Notes: generated by a model not told the origin, from the letters alone. Positions 53,174 to 61,830 are shown, numbered from the stretch's first letter. The stretch is 64,000 bases of DNA from Mucilaginibacter rivuli (GCF_019391655.1 NZ_JAHXPQ010000006.1:186001-250000), one strand, 5' to 3'. Numbers and translations: made by a program.

Positions 53174-53677
53174 ATGAAAAGAATAGCATTACTTTTTTCC
53201 TTCATATTAACTTTTGCATCGTTAAATGCGCAAAATGGCGGCAAACCTATTCCGCCTTATCGTATACTAAATCCAGATAGTGTATATGTTACCCCTGCTC
53301 AATTGAAAAAAAGCGGGCCGGTAATGATTATATATTTTTCGCCGGACTGTACACACTGCCAACATTTTACAGATGAAATTACCGACCAGTTAAAGGCTGA
53401 GAAAAAGCAACATAAAAATTTACTACACAAAACTCAGATCGTGATGATTACCTGGTCGAGCCTGCAGGCCATACAGGTTTTTTATAAGGATTATGAGTTG
53501 GATAAATACCCTAATATTACCGTTGGCACCGAAGGCTATACCTATTTAGTACAAAAGTATTACCAGGTTAAAACCACACCATATATAGCTGTTTATACCA
53601 AAGCAGGTAAATTAGTGCAGGCATTTGAAAAAGTACCTAAACTAAGTGATGTGGTAGCCGCAATAAAGAAAGCGTGA
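53174..53677 (+). CDS. Exported thioredoxin-fold protein
   Basis: A 167-residue protein with a signal peptide ending L-N-A-Q. The active-site motif C-T-H-C lies in F-S-P-D-C-T-H-C-Q-H-F and a cis-Pro in V-K-T-T-P-Y-I-A. It is probably a periplasmic thiol-disulfide protein of TlpA type; the redox partner is unknown. It lies 30 bases after the oxidoreductase gene on the same strand. Confidence 0.88.
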   Translation: MKRIALLFSFILTFASLNAQNGGKPIPPYRILNPDSVYVTPAQLKKSGPVMIIYFSPDCTHCQHFTDEITDQLKAEKKQHKNLLHKTQIVMITWSSLQAIQVFYKDYELDKYPNITVGTEGYTYLVQKYYQVKTTPYIAVYTKAGKLVQAFEKVPKLSDVVAAIKKA

Positions 53678-53683
53678 TCATTA

Positions 53684-53830
53684 TTATTTAATGGAATAGC
53701 TCAGTAATGTTGAATGAGTAGTTACTGACCCGCCTAATGCGTTGTCTACTGAGGAATCATTTGCTATGATACCGATGCCTTTTGCAATATAGTAATCATA
53801 AACGTCGGACGTAGCAAAACCTAAGCCCAT
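53684..53830 (-). pseudogene. C-terminal remnant of a larger gene (48 codons)
   Basis: A minus-strand frame of 48 codons ending in two stops. It reads M-G-L-G-F-A-T-S-D-V-Y-D-Y-Y-I-A-K-G-I-G and ends S-T-L-L-S-Y-S-I-K, which looks like the C-terminal end of a secreted or lipoprotein family of the Y-Y-x-A-K-G-I-G type. The frame continues upstream only five codons to a TGA, with no signal or start region. It is probably the leftover of a gene lost by deletion. The alternative is a chance open frame. Confidence 0.4.
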
Positions 53831-53891
53831 GTAACTAAATGCGTATCAAAAGAATCATTTTACGCAGGCCCGGCATAAAATGTTGTAAAAC

Positions 53892-54257
53892 TCACCCATT
53901 GCCGGTGCGTGAAAAATAAATACTCACCGGAAGTTTACCCCAAACCCAGCGTGTTACTTCGCAAAGCCATATTTTCAGGTCAATAACTTCACCATTGTAC
54001 ACTTTCAAAATATAATCTCCGCCACCACCCTTATCTGGTTCTCTTTCGGCTAAAAGCTCTATTACATGCGCACCTTCAAATTGCGATTCCGACATGTATA
54101 ATATACACTCGCTTCCGTCCTCCGACAGGATATCGAGCAGTGTATCGGCACCCGAAACCATTTCCAACTCTTCAGGACCTCCATTCCACTCCGGCAGGGA
54201 TAAAAACCACTTTTCGCTGGCATTTTTTTTAAAATGTAGTTTTTTAATATTTATCAT
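53892..54257 (-). CDS. Hypothetical protein, DUF6717-like
   Basis: A 121-residue soluble protein. It has W-F-L-S-L-P-E-W-N-G-G-P-E-E-L-E-M-V-S-G-A-D-T and later I-W-L-C-E-V-T-R-W-V-W-G-K-L-P, features I associate tentatively with DUF6717-type proteins. Function unknown. It is downstream of the gene remnant on the same strand and divergent from the glycosyltransferase. Confidence 0.5.
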   Translation of the reverse strand: MINIKKLHFKKNASEKWFLSLPEWNGGPEELEMVSGADTLLDILSEDGSECILYMSESQFEGAHVIELLAEREPDKGGGGDYILKVYNGEVIDLKIWLCEVTRWVWGKLPVSIYFSRTGNG

Positions 54258-54383
54258 TCCGCATATTAATTCGTGTAACCGGTTTATACAATTCTTAAAT
54301 TATCTATCCGCTATTACCTATTGTATTTACTTTAAAAACGTAATTCGGCACAAAAATCTAACATTTTTGTGTATAATTGGCGT

Positions 54384-55451
54384 ATGCCCGCAGTTGTACA
54401 TTTAACAAACGCACCATCACCTTATCGGGAAAAGATCCATGATTTAGTATTTGAATCTTTAAACTCAGATTACCTCGTAATTTATTGTGTAAAACTTGAA
54501 CCCAACCGCGAATGGAAATTTCAATACGGCAGTTATGAAAAGGTCTTTTTAGCTGATAAGAGCGAGGGATATATTCACAACAATTTTTCGATATATAAAG
54601 TTTTAAATAAGCTAAAACCCCAAATAATTATTACAACCGGCTTTAACCCAACAATGCTATACAGCTTTATTTGGGCAAAATTGCACAGCGCAAAATTTAT
54701 ACCCTTTACTGATGGGACATTACGATCGGAGAAGAGCCTTTCTTTTATCCATAGGCTGGTGCGCAAAATAGTTTATTCAAATTCGAAAGCATTTATTGGG
54801 GCCAGCAAGGGAAGTGTGCAACTATACGAAAGTTATAAAATAACCAAAGAGAAAATTTTTAAGAGCTGCCTGGCTATTGATAATTCGCTTTTTGGAAAAG
54901 TTAAATCAACTGAAAAGGAATATACGCTAATGTTTTCGGGGCGATTAATAGAAGGAAAGATGCCCCTTTTTTTTGTTGAAGTTGCCCGAAAGGTTAAAGA
55001 GAGAATAGGGCATTGTAAAGTGCTGATATTAGGCAGTGGCAATATGGCAGCAGAAATGGAAACGTTGCTTAAACAGTATAATATTGCCTATGATATGCCC
55101 GGCTTTATTGACCAAAAACAATTGCCCGATTATTACCCGCGCGCAAAACTTTTTTTATTTCCGAGCAGGAACGATGCATGGGGTATTGTAGCTAACGAAG
55201 CAATGGCATCGGGCGTTCCGGTAATTACATGCCAAAATGCAGGGGTACAAAACGACCTTGTAATTGATAGTGTAAATGGGTATGTGCTGCCATGTGATGA
55301 AGATATCTGGGCCGACAAAATTATTAGTTTATTAGCTAACGATAAGCTGTATGCACAATTTTCGGGTAATGCTTATGCCCACGTTCAACAGTATAACTTT
55401 GAATCGGGCGCGGCCGGCATTGTTGATGCTGTAAAGTTTGCACAAAACTAA
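54384..55451 (+). CDS. Family 4 glycosyltransferase
   Basis: A 355-residue GT-B enzyme (ATG 54384). The N-terminal domain begins V-V-H-L-T-N-A-P-S-P-Y-R-E-K-I. The C-terminal half has the GT4 donor-site pattern: F-S-G-R-L-I-E-G-K, I-L-G-S-G-N-M-A-A-E, then F-P-S-R-N-D-A-W-G-I-V-A-N-E-A-M-A-S-G-V-P-V, with conserved E-x7-E. It acts on the cytoplasmic face, probably in envelope glycan or glycolipid synthesis. The next gene is a deacetylase 11 bases on, so the two may modify the same sugar. Confidence 0.9.
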   Translation: MPAVVHLTNAPSPYREKIHDLVFESLNSDYLVIYCVKLEPNREWKFQYGSYEKVFLADKSEGYIHNNFSIYKVLNKLKPQIIITTGFNPTMLYSFIWAKLHSAKFIPFTDGTLRSEKSLSFIHRLVRKIVYSNSKAFIGASKGSVQLYESYKITKEKIFKSCLAIDNSLFGKVKSTEKEYTLMFSGRLIEGKMPLFFVEVARKVKERIGHCKVLILGSGNMAAEMETLLKQYNIAYDMPGFIDQKQLPDYYPRAKLFLFPSRNDAWGIVANEAMASGVPVITCQNAGVQNDLVIDSVNGYVLPCDEDIWADKIISLLANDKLYAQFSGNAYAHVQQYNFESGAAGIVDAVKFAQN

Positions 55452-55461
55452 ACGGTTAAAC

Positions 55462-56217
55462 ATGCAAATACCTGAAAATTTGATTGTTAATGCAGATGAC
55501 TTTGGTCTTAAAACATCGGTTAACAAGGCAATTTTATATTGCTATGAGCATGGATATATTAACAGTACTTCGTTAATGGCAACAGCAGGCACTGAAATTA
55601 ATTTCGCATTTGATGAAGCAGTTGAAATGATCCATGCTAATACTTCGATACAAAATGTTGGCGTACACATTAACCTTGATGATGGCAAACCGCTCACCAA
55701 TTTTAAAAATAAAAGATATTTAACCGCAAACGGGCATTGGGATAAATCAACAACCTCAAAAAAAGTCAAGTTTTTAGATACACAAACCAAAAATGATTTC
55801 AGGGCCGAAATTGAAGCCCAGGTATTAAAAGTAGTAAACTCGAAAGTAAAGATCACCCATATCGATTCACACCATCACCTGCATACTTTACCTGGTTTTT
55901 ACGAAATATTTTTAGATGCAGCACAACGCCATAAAGTAAAACTGAGATTAGCACAAACATATAATGAGGGTAGTTACATCAAATTCCTTTTCAGGCGATA
56001 CATTAATCGGAAGATAACAAACTCGGGCTGTAACTATTCTGACCAATTTGAAACGATAGATTACTTTTTAAGTAATAAAATACCAAGGAAAGACAAAGGC
56101 GCAACAGAGCTGATGCTTCACCCTGATTTTGACATTTCCGGCCAGTTAACAGATCATTACTCAGCAACCGATATGTCGGGATGGGTTAATTATTTGAAAG
56201 GCTTAAATAACGCTTAA
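55462..56217 (+). CDS. ChbG/HpnK (YdjC) family carbohydrate deacetylase
   Basis: A 251-residue protein with the YdjC metal-binding start L-I-V-N-A-D-D-F-G-L, H-I-N-L-D-D-G and H-I-D-S-H-H-H-L-H. A late L-M-L-H-P-D-F-D matches the family's last histidine. These proteins remove N-acetyl groups from sugars (chitooligosaccharides) or hopanoid glycosides. Operon position after a GT4 enzyme suggests that sugar transfer is followed by deacetylation. It ends in a strong hairpin. Confidence 0.9.
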   Translation: MQIPENLIVNADDFGLKTSVNKAILYCYEHGYINSTSLMATAGTEINFAFDEAVEMIHANTSIQNVGVHINLDDGKPLTNFKNKRYLTANGHWDKSTTSKKVKFLDTQTKNDFRAEIEAQVLKVVNSKVKITHIDSHHHLHTLPGFYEIFLDAAQRHKVKLRLAQTYNEGSYIKFLFRRYINRKITNSGCNYSDQFETIDYFLSNKIPRKDKGATELMLHPDFDISGQLTDHYSATDMSGWVNYLKGLNNA

Positions 56218-56221
56218 ACAA

Positions 56222-56253
56222 AAAATCCCTCAGAAACTAATCTGAAGGATTTT
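56222..56253. terminator. Bidirectional terminator between ChbG-like gene and tRNA-Val
   Basis: A 13-bp stem with one mismatch (56222-56234 with 56241-56253) and a 6-base loop, A-rich on the left and T-rich on the right, so it works in both directions. It lies between convergent transcripts. Confidence 0.85.
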
Positions 56254-56260
56254 ATTAATG

Positions 56261-56335
56261 TGGGAATTACTGGGTTCGAACCAGTGACCCTCTGCTTGTA
56301 AGGCAGATGCTCTGAACCAGCTGAGCTAAACTCCC
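56261..56335 (-). tRNA. tRNA-Val (anticodon TAC)
   Basis: On the minus strand a full cloverleaf of 75 bases: acceptor GGGAGTT with AATTCCC (one G-T wobble), D arm GCTC...GAGC, anticodon arm TCTGC-CTTACAA-GCAGA giving anticodon TAC, 5-base variable loop GGGTC, T arm ACTGG-TTCGAAC-CCAGT, discriminator A. CCA is not encoded. It is an isolated tRNA gene. Confidence 0.95.
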
Positions 56336-56648
56336 TTTGTTTGTTTTGGGATTGCAAATATAGGGTTGTTCTGCGTTTTCACAAAATGTTTTTTCAATTT
56401 ATTTTATTATGCTGATTACCAGCAATATTAATTACCCCGCAAAAGCATGCAACGTAAAATAGCATGTACTAACACGCAATATAGTTACATTAGTTATTGT
56501 ATACATATATTAAAAACCCACTAAGATTGGTGCTTTATGTAATTTACATAAAAAGCAAAAAAATAAAAACAACTACTCAGCCTGATTGTTATTTGGGTTA
56601 CTTTCATGTTTTACTATATACTTAGCCCATAACCTGTCATAACAAACG
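56336..56648. other. AT-rich intergenic region with a 9-1-9 dyad
   Basis: About 310 bases without a gene, carrying the tRNA promoter and that of the response regulator. A perfect 19-base dyad, TTTATGTAA-T-TTACATAAA (56534-56552), is 97 bases before the response-regulator ATG. It has the same geometry as the dyad at 5986-6004 but another sequence. Confidence 0.5.
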
Positions 56649-57029
56649 ATGGAACACAATAACTCAAAACGTATTATTATTTTTGATGACGATGAAGACA
56701 TCTTATCAATTTGCACATATATTTTAGAAGAACAAGGTTGGGAAGTACACACTTTTAATGATTGTAACAACATTATCAGTAAGGTTGCAGATATTAACCC
56801 CCGTGTAATTTTGATGGATAACTGGATACCTGATGTTGGCGGCATTATGGCCACCCAAACCTTAAAAGCATCTTCGGATTATAAAGATGTTCCTGTAATT
56901 TATTTCTCGGCTAATAATGATATACAGCTACTGGCCCAAAATGCCGGTGCCGATTGTTTTTTAGCCAAGCCCTTTGATATTGATGAACTGGAAAGGGTGA
57001 TCAGCAAAGTGCTGGTAGTACCTAACTAA
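56649..57029 (+). CDS. Single-domain response regulator (CheY-like)
   Basis: A 126-residue receiver domain. The acidic pocket is Asp14/Asp15, the phosphorylated Asp57 is in I-L-M-D-N-W-I-P-D, and Lys107 is in F-L-A-K-P-F. There is no output domain. No histidine kinase is nearby, so the partner is unknown. It may relay phosphate or act by protein contact. Its 3' end overlaps recO (convergent) by 4 bases. Confidence 0.93.
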   Translation: MEHNNSKRIIIFDDDEDILSICTYILEEQGWEVHTFNDCNNIISKVADINPRVILMDNWIPDVGGIMATQTLKASSDYKDVPVIYFSANNDIQLLAQNAGADCFLAKPFDIDELERVISKVLVVPN

Positions 57030-57751
57030 CCCAATACTTCTTCCAATATCTCGTGCGAATGTACATCGCCAAAGTTTTCGATGTGCAGGGCATAATACTC
57101 CAATAGTTTATTGATAAGGTACCGGCGTTCATCATTACCGATCCTTAAAGCCGTCATATCCTCGAACGAGTATTGCAGCAGCATATTAAAGCTTTGCGTA
57201 TGGGGTGGCGACAGGTACAACGTATGCTCCGGCTTATATCGTTTAAACACTCCTTCCTTCAGGTCAAAAAAGTCGGCGTTGATGTTCTGGTTCACTTCCG
57301 GGTAAAAACCCATGTAGCGCGTCAGTTTCAGTAAAAACAACAGGTGAAAATTTGCCAGTCCTTCCTGCTGGTGTTCCAACAGTTCAATGGCATGGAAGAT
57401 GAAGCCGAACAGGTTTTCATCTGTAGCCTGGTGTTTTACTGCTTTATACAGCACCTCGTTCAAAAACATCACGATCGAGGTTTTGATCACATCATAAGGT
57501 ATACTTTGTAACAACGGTTCGTTCTTCAGTTCGGATACGCGCTGGATCCCCCCTCCCGGCTTATTATATACCACCATGTCCAGCAAAAACAATGGCTGTA
57601 ACATGTTTCGGTTGATCTTAGCTCTCGGTTTCTTTACCCCGTTAATGATATACGATTGCAGTCCGAACTTTTCGGTATATACCTGAACGATCACACTGCT
57701 CTCGCCGTAATTGGTGGTTTTAAAAACAATACCCCGGGTTTTGTGCAGCAT
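57026..57751 (-). CDS. recO: DNA repair protein RecO
   Basis: A 241-residue RecO of normal size. It opens with the OB-fold pattern T-R-G-I-V-F-K-T-T-N-Y-G-E-S-S-V-I-V and then G-L-Q-S-Y-I-I-N-G-V-K-K-P. No CxxC zinc pairs are visible in the C-terminal half, as often in Bacteroidota. It anneals single strands and works with RecF/RecR. It directly follows dgkA (1-base gap). Confidence 0.93.
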   Translation of the reverse strand: MLHKTRGIVFKTTNYGESSVIVQVYTEKFGLQSYIINGVKKPRAKINRNMLQPLFLLDMVVYNKPGGGIQRVSELKNEPLLQSIPYDVIKTSIVMFLNEVLYKAVKHQATDENLFGFIFHAIELLEHQQEGLANFHLLFLLKLTRYMGFYPEVNQNINADFFDLKEGVFKRYKPEHTLYLSPPHTQSFNMLLQYSFEDMTALRIGNDERRYLINKLLEYYALHIENFGDVHSHEILEEVLG

Positions 57752-57752
57752 A

Positions 57753-58109
57753 CTAAAACAAAGCTATAATTTTAGGTAACAGGATGATGGCACCAACCAC
57801 AATAGCAAAAAATGCAGTTATGGTAACCGCGGCGGCTGCCGTATCTTTAGTATGCCCCGCCTTCACATTATATTCCGGCGATACCCGGTCTGTTAATACC
57901 TCGATGGCGGTGTTAAGCAGTTCTGCGGTAAGCACCATGGTAATGGCAAGGCTTATCCATAGCCACTCACTTTGCTGCAGGTGCAGGTAAAATCCCATGG
58001 CAATGGTAACTACCGCGGCAACCAAATGGATACGGAAGTTACGCTGGGTTTTGGTGGCATACCAAAGTCCTTTAAATGCGTAGCCAAAACTCTTTATCAG
58101 TCGTAACAT
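57753..58109 (-). CDS. dgkA: Diacylglycerol kinase family protein
   Basis: A 118-residue membrane enzyme of the DagK/UndPK type, with N-F-R-I-H-L-V-A-A, then three helices. The catalytic-region motif is A-E-L-L-N-T-A-I-E-V-L-T-D-R-V. It phosphorylates diacylglycerol or undecaprenol. It forms an operon with recO. Confidence 0.93.
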   Translation of the reverse strand: MLRLIKSFGYAFKGLWYATKTQRNFRIHLVAAVVTIAMGFYLHLQQSEWLWISLAITMVLTAELLNTAIEVLTDRVSPEYNVKAGHTKDTAAAAVTITAFFAIVVGAIILLPKIIALF

Positions 58110-58218
58110 AGTATATACCTAACCCCTGCCTTGTTATTTTGTGTCACAATATCGTTCAAAAATTTAGGGTTTACGCAAATTTCGTAGTTTTACCGCCTCG
58201 CAACAAAATCTGTATTCA

Positions 58219-60570
58219 ATGTTCTGGAAAAAGCTTGCCGACATCATTCTTAAAAGCCGACTGCTCATCCTCGCCATTGTATTGTTGTTTTGCGGCTTCA
58301 TGGGTTTTAAGGCAAGCAAAGTACACCTGGCCTATAATGCCGGTAAAATACTTCCCGTAACCGATAGCGCCTACATCCGCTTTATGCAATTCCGCAAAAC
58401 CTTTGGCGAAGACGGTACAGCCATGGTCATCGGCATTAAAACGCCCAACCTTTTTCAAAAGGACCTGTTTAACGCCTGGTACCAGTTGGGCAAACGGCTG
58501 CAAAAAATACCCGGGGTTACAGCTGTAGTTTCGCAGGGCAATATTTACAAGCTGCAAAAAGACACCACACAGCGCAAATTTGTACTTAACCCTTTAGTTA
58601 CCGGGCCGCTTATTAATCAGGCTGCAGCCGACAGTGTTAAACAACAGCTTTACGCGCTACCCTTTTACAATGGATTAATATTGAGTCGCGATAAACAGGC
58701 TACCCTGATGGCAGTAACCCTTAAAGCAAGCTACATCAACAGCAAGCTCCGCGCTAAAATGATCAGCAGCATACAAGCCGAAGCCGATCAATTTGCCAGG
58801 GACAATCATGTGCAGGTGCACATCTCGGGGCAACCTTATATCCGCACTGTCATCAGCGATCTCGTCTCGCACGAGTTTATCCTCTTTCTTGCGCTGTCAT
58901 TAGGCATTACCGCCATCATCCTGCTCCTGTTCTTCCGTACGGCTTACGCGGTTATTTTCCCGCTTATTGTGGTTGTACTTGGCGTGATATGCAGCCTGGG
59001 TATCCTGGTGCTCAATCATTACGATATCACCCTGCTTACGGGCATCATCCCACCGCTCATTGTAGTTATCGGTATCCCTAACAGCATCTTCCTGCTTAAC
59101 AAATACTACCGCGAGTTTGGCCTTACCGGCGATAAGATGGCATCGCTGCATACCGTGATCGAAAAGGTAGGCATCACCACTTTCATCGCCAACGTAACCA
59201 CCGCCATCGGCTTTGGCGTGCTTTGCTTTACCGATAGCCAGATCCTCACCGAGTTTGGCCTCGTAGCCAGCATCAGCATCTTGGTAACTTTTGCGCTTAC
59301 GCTTATCCTCATACCTATCATCTTTAGCTATTTGCCTGAACCCGGGAAAACTCAAAGCGGCATCAAAAACCGCCCGGCCATGCAACTACTGTTAGCAAAG
59401 GTTGATCATTGGGTACATAACTATCGAAAAGCTATTTACACCGGCACGGTAGTACTTGTCCTTATCAGTGTTTATGGCATCACCCGCATTAACGTGAACA
59501 GCTTTGTAGTTGACGACCTGCCAAAAACCAGTACTACCTTAACTGATCTCCGATTCTTCGAATCCAACTTTAAAGGAGTTTTACCTTTAGAGGTGACCAT
59601 TGACAGCAAACGCAAGAACGGGATGATGAACCTGCCTACCATACACAAGGTAGAACGCCTGGAAAACCTCATCTCATCTTACCCGGAGTTCAGCCGTTCC
59701 ATATCGCTTACGCAGGTACTTAAATACTCTACCCAGGCTTTTTACGGTGGCGATACCAACTATTACCGTTTGCCGGATGATATGGAGAAAACCTTCATCC
59801 TGGGTTATGCCGCGAACTCTGGCAAGGGCAACAACATGCTGCGCGCTTACCTTGATAGTACCAAACAAACCACCCGTGTTAGTTTCCAGATGGCAGATAT
59901 TGGTTCCAAAAAACTCAACGCCCTCTTTGCCGAACTGCAACCCCGTATCGATTCAATATTTAACCCTAAAAAGTTTCACGTAGAACTAACGGGCACCAGC
60001 GTCATCTTTGTTAAAGGTGCCAACTATATGGTAAAAAACCTATACCAGAGCCTGGCATTGGCTATTTTCCTCATCGCTATCGTGATGTGGATCTTGTTCA
60101 GGGGGGTAAAAATGGTGTTTATTTCCATCCTGCCAAACCTTATCCCGCTCATCATTACCGCCGGGCTGATGGGTTACCTGGGCATCGCGCTCAAACCATC
60201 CACCATCCTTATTTTCAGTATCGCGATGGGCATTTCATCCGATCAAACCATCTATTTCCTCACCCGCTACCGCCAGGAGTTGCAGCACAAGCGTAAAAGC
60301 ATATCTCAAATTGTAAGCGATACCATCCGCGAAACCGGCATCAGCATGATCTATATCGCCACCATCCTGTTCTTCGGCTTCGGCATCTTCGCGGCATCAA
60401 CGTTTGGCGGCACGGTTGCCTTGGGTATTTTACTATCGGTAACGCTGCTTGTCGCGATGATCTGCAACCTTACCCTGCTCCCCGCTTTCCTGCTCAGCAT
60501 GGAGCACAGCATCAACCGCCGCAAGCTAAAAGCAGGCCTTGCGTTGGATGGTGAGGCACAGGATATTTGA
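58219..60570 (+). CDS. RND/MMPL-family exporter
   Basis: A 783-residue inner-membrane protein in the MMPL/RND layout: a first helix (about 15-33), a large periplasmic loop, about five helices at residues 215-375, then a repeat of the same pattern. Repeated helices with I-P-N-S-I-F-L-L-N-K-Y-Y-R-E and S-D-Q-T-I-Y-F-L-T-R-Y-R-Q-E are the sterol-sensing-like repeat pair. Substrate is probably a lipid or hydrophobic molecule, unproven. It marks the last core-like gene before the accessory segment. Confidence 0.9.
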   Translation: MFWKKLADIILKSRLLILAIVLLFCGFMGFKASKVHLAYNAGKILPVTDSAYIRFMQFRKTFGEDGTAMVIGIKTPNLFQKDLFNAWYQLGKRLQKIPGVTAVVSQGNIYKLQKDTTQRKFVLNPLVTGPLINQAAADSVKQQLYALPFYNGLILSRDKQATLMAVTLKASYINSKLRAKMISSIQAEADQFARDNHVQVHISGQPYIRTVISDLVSHEFILFLALSLGITAIILLLFFRTAYAVIFPLIVVVLGVICSLGILVLNHYDITLLTGIIPPLIVVIGIPNSIFLLNKYYREFGLTGDKMASLHTVIEKVGITTFIANVTTAIGFGVLCFTDSQILTEFGLVASISILVTFALTLILIPIIFSYLPEPGKTQSGIKNRPAMQLLLAKVDHWVHNYRKAIYTGTVVLVLISVYGITRINVNSFVVDDLPKTSTTLTDLRFFESNFKGVLPLEVTIDSKRKNGMMNLPTIHKVERLENLISSYPEFSRSISLTQVLKYSTQAFYGGDTNYYRLPDDMEKTFILGYAANSGKGNNMLRAYLDSTKQTTRVSFQMADIGSKKLNALFAELQPRIDSIFNPKKFHVELTGTSVIFVKGANYMVKNLYQSLALAIFLIAIVMWILFRGVKMVFISILPNLIPLIITAGLMGYLGIALKPSTILIFSIAMGISSDQTIYFLTRYRQELQHKRKSISQIVSDTIRETGISMIYIATILFFGFGIFAASTFGGTVALGILLSVTLLVAMICNLTLLPAFLLSMEHSINRRKLKAGLALDGEAQDI

Positions 60571-60642
60571 TTTCAGATTTCGGATGTTCAATTTCGGATT
60601 TTTCCTTCCTCTTGGTTCCTGATTCTATATTCTTGATTCTCT
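60568..60642. repeat. Word-iterated DNA after the exporter gene
   Basis: Directly overlapping and following the exporter stop are two word series: GATTTCAGATTTCGGATG-type (60568-60601) and GATTCTATATTCTTGATTC-type (60612-60642). On the minus strand they translate to repeated K-S-E-I peptides, which is the sign of iterated DNA rather than a protein. Confidence 0.55.
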
Positions 60643-60863
60643 TTCCAAGGGGTGATAAAGTAAGAATATTTTTTTCACCAGCCGTAGCTCTTTGTGCTCC
60701 GTAGCTGTTTGGCGAAGGAGCATCAGCGAAGGATGGCAACATCTCCTCCCTTTCAATATACCCCGAAGCCGGAACCGTAGATTCAGGCAAGCCCGCTTCT
60801 TCCGCCGCCACCAGCGCCTCGATCTCCGCCTCAATAATAGCATTCACCTCCCGCGAACTCTTC
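60643..60863 (-). other. Doubtful short frame beside the terminase gene
   Basis: On the minus strand a frame opens at GTG 60847 (N-A-I-I-E-A-E-I-E-A-L-V-A-A-E-E-A-G-L-P) 17 bases after the terminase stop, with a GGGAG ribosome-site-like stretch before it. The first 30 codons look protein-like; the rest decays into iterated words and runs antisense into the exporter gene. It may be the start of a lost phage gene. Confidence 0.3.
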
Positions 60864-61397
60864 TCAACTTCCGGACTTTCCCGCCCCCTCCAAAATCAGT
60901 TTCGACTGTTGACTTTGAACTTTCGACTTTGAACTCTGCGAAGCAGCGTAAAACCCCGTATGCCTGGCAATCTTATCCAAAGCCGCCATTTTATTATGCA
61001 GCTTTATCTTACTCAGCTCCCCTGCCCGTTCGCCATAATCGCCAACAGCATCTATCAGCTGGTATTGCTGTATCGCTGCTTTCTGGTCCGGCGTCAGCTG
61101 GTTCATGGGTTTCAGCACCGCGTTCTCATCATAATAATCGCCCATATTGGCAAAGGCCACCTTGGCCAGCTCGCGTAAGATCATGTCGTGCGTAATTTCG
61201 AGGCGCTCTGCCGTCTTCGCCATAGCTGCCTGTAAATAGGTCTGAATTTTGGGCAAATGCAGCAACTCGCACTTGCGCGCCGTGTTGTTGCTGTACCCGG
61301 CATTTAACGCCGCCTGGTAAGCATTAAAGCTCACCAAATACTCGTCGCAAAATCGCTGTTGCGTTGCCTTTTTCCCGATACTGCAAGAAGCTGCCAA
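60864..61397 (-). CDS. Phage terminase small subunit
   Basis: A 177-residue protein whose first part, Q-Q-R-F-C-D-E-Y-L-V-S-F-N-A-Y-Q-A-A-L-N-A-G-Y-S, is the DNA-binding helix-turn-helix of small terminases that recognise phage DNA for packaging. The start is uncertain: no ATG in frame, only a TTG at 61397 inside the 5' end of a divergent gene. The last 20 residues come from an iterated DNA word (60900-60938). No large terminase, portal or capsid genes follow, so this is a phage remnant or domesticated piece. Confidence 0.8.
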   Translation of the reverse strand: MAASCSIGKKATQQRFCDEYLVSFNAYQAALNAGYSNNTARKCELLHLPKIQTYLQAAMAKTAERLEITHDMILRELAKVAFANMGDYYDENAVLKPMNQLTPDQKAAIQQYQLIDAVGDYGERAGELSKIKLHNKMAALDKIARHTGFYAASQSSKSKVQSQQSKLILEGAGKSGS

Positions 61398-61807
61398 GAG
61401 TAGTCAAACCTACGTACAAAGAGCATCCTGAAACCATTGGCGAACATATCCAAAAGAAGCGGATTGAAGGAAACCTGACACAGCTATATGTCGGGCAATT
61501 GATTGGCGTGTCAAAACGGGCTATCACGATGTGGGAACGTGGTCGATCACAACCCTATATTGCCCATTACCCCAAAATCATTAAGTTCCTCGGGTATTAT
61601 CCATTCATGGAAGAAACCGAAACATTGGGCGGAACATTACTTATGTCCAGGCGCATGCATGGCTTGAGTGCAGAAGAGTTGGGAAAGTGGTTTGGCGTTA
61701 GCCGCTCAACGATTCTCGGTTACGAGAGAAACAAAATTGTTCCTTCCGAGCAGATCCTCATCCTGTATTACGAGTTCGATATTGAACAAACCAAGCCCCT
61801 CACTTGA
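61364..61807 (+). CDS. Helix-turn-helix (XRE-type) regulator
   Basis: A 147-codon frame with TTG as the only possible start before the first helix-turn-helix. It shows two helix-turn-helix copies: L-T-Q-L-Y-V-G-Q-L-I-G-V-S-K-R-A-I and, after F-L-G-Y-Y-P-F, L-S-A-E-E-L-G-K-W-F-G-V-S-R-S-T-I. This two-copy form is known in small bacterial regulators. Its 5' end overlaps that of the terminase gene head to head by 34 bases. Its stop lies in a strong hairpin. Confidence 0.75.
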   Translation: MPFSRYCKKLPRVVKPTYKEHPETIGEHIQKKRIEGNLTQLYVGQLIGVSKRAITMWERGRSQPYIAHYPKIIKFLGYYPFMEETETLGGTLLMSRRMHGLSAEELGKWFGVSRSTILGYERNKIVPSEQILILYYEFDIEQTKPLT

Positions 61808-61814
61808 GGGGCTT
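61793..61814. terminator. Terminator at the XRE gene end
   Basis: A perfect 10-bp stem (61793-61802 with 61805-61814) and 2-base loop, AAGCCCCTCA with its inverse, followed by a T-rich run. The XRE stop codon is within the right arm. It also lies just past the convergent gene's end at 61831. Confidence 0.85.
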
Positions 61815-61830
61815 TATTATTAAAAAAAAA

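Noticed and set aside
60512-60847. A 111-codon minus-strand frame as a full phage gene
   Set aside because: Only the first 30 codons look protein-like; the rest is iterated words and antisense to the exporter gene.
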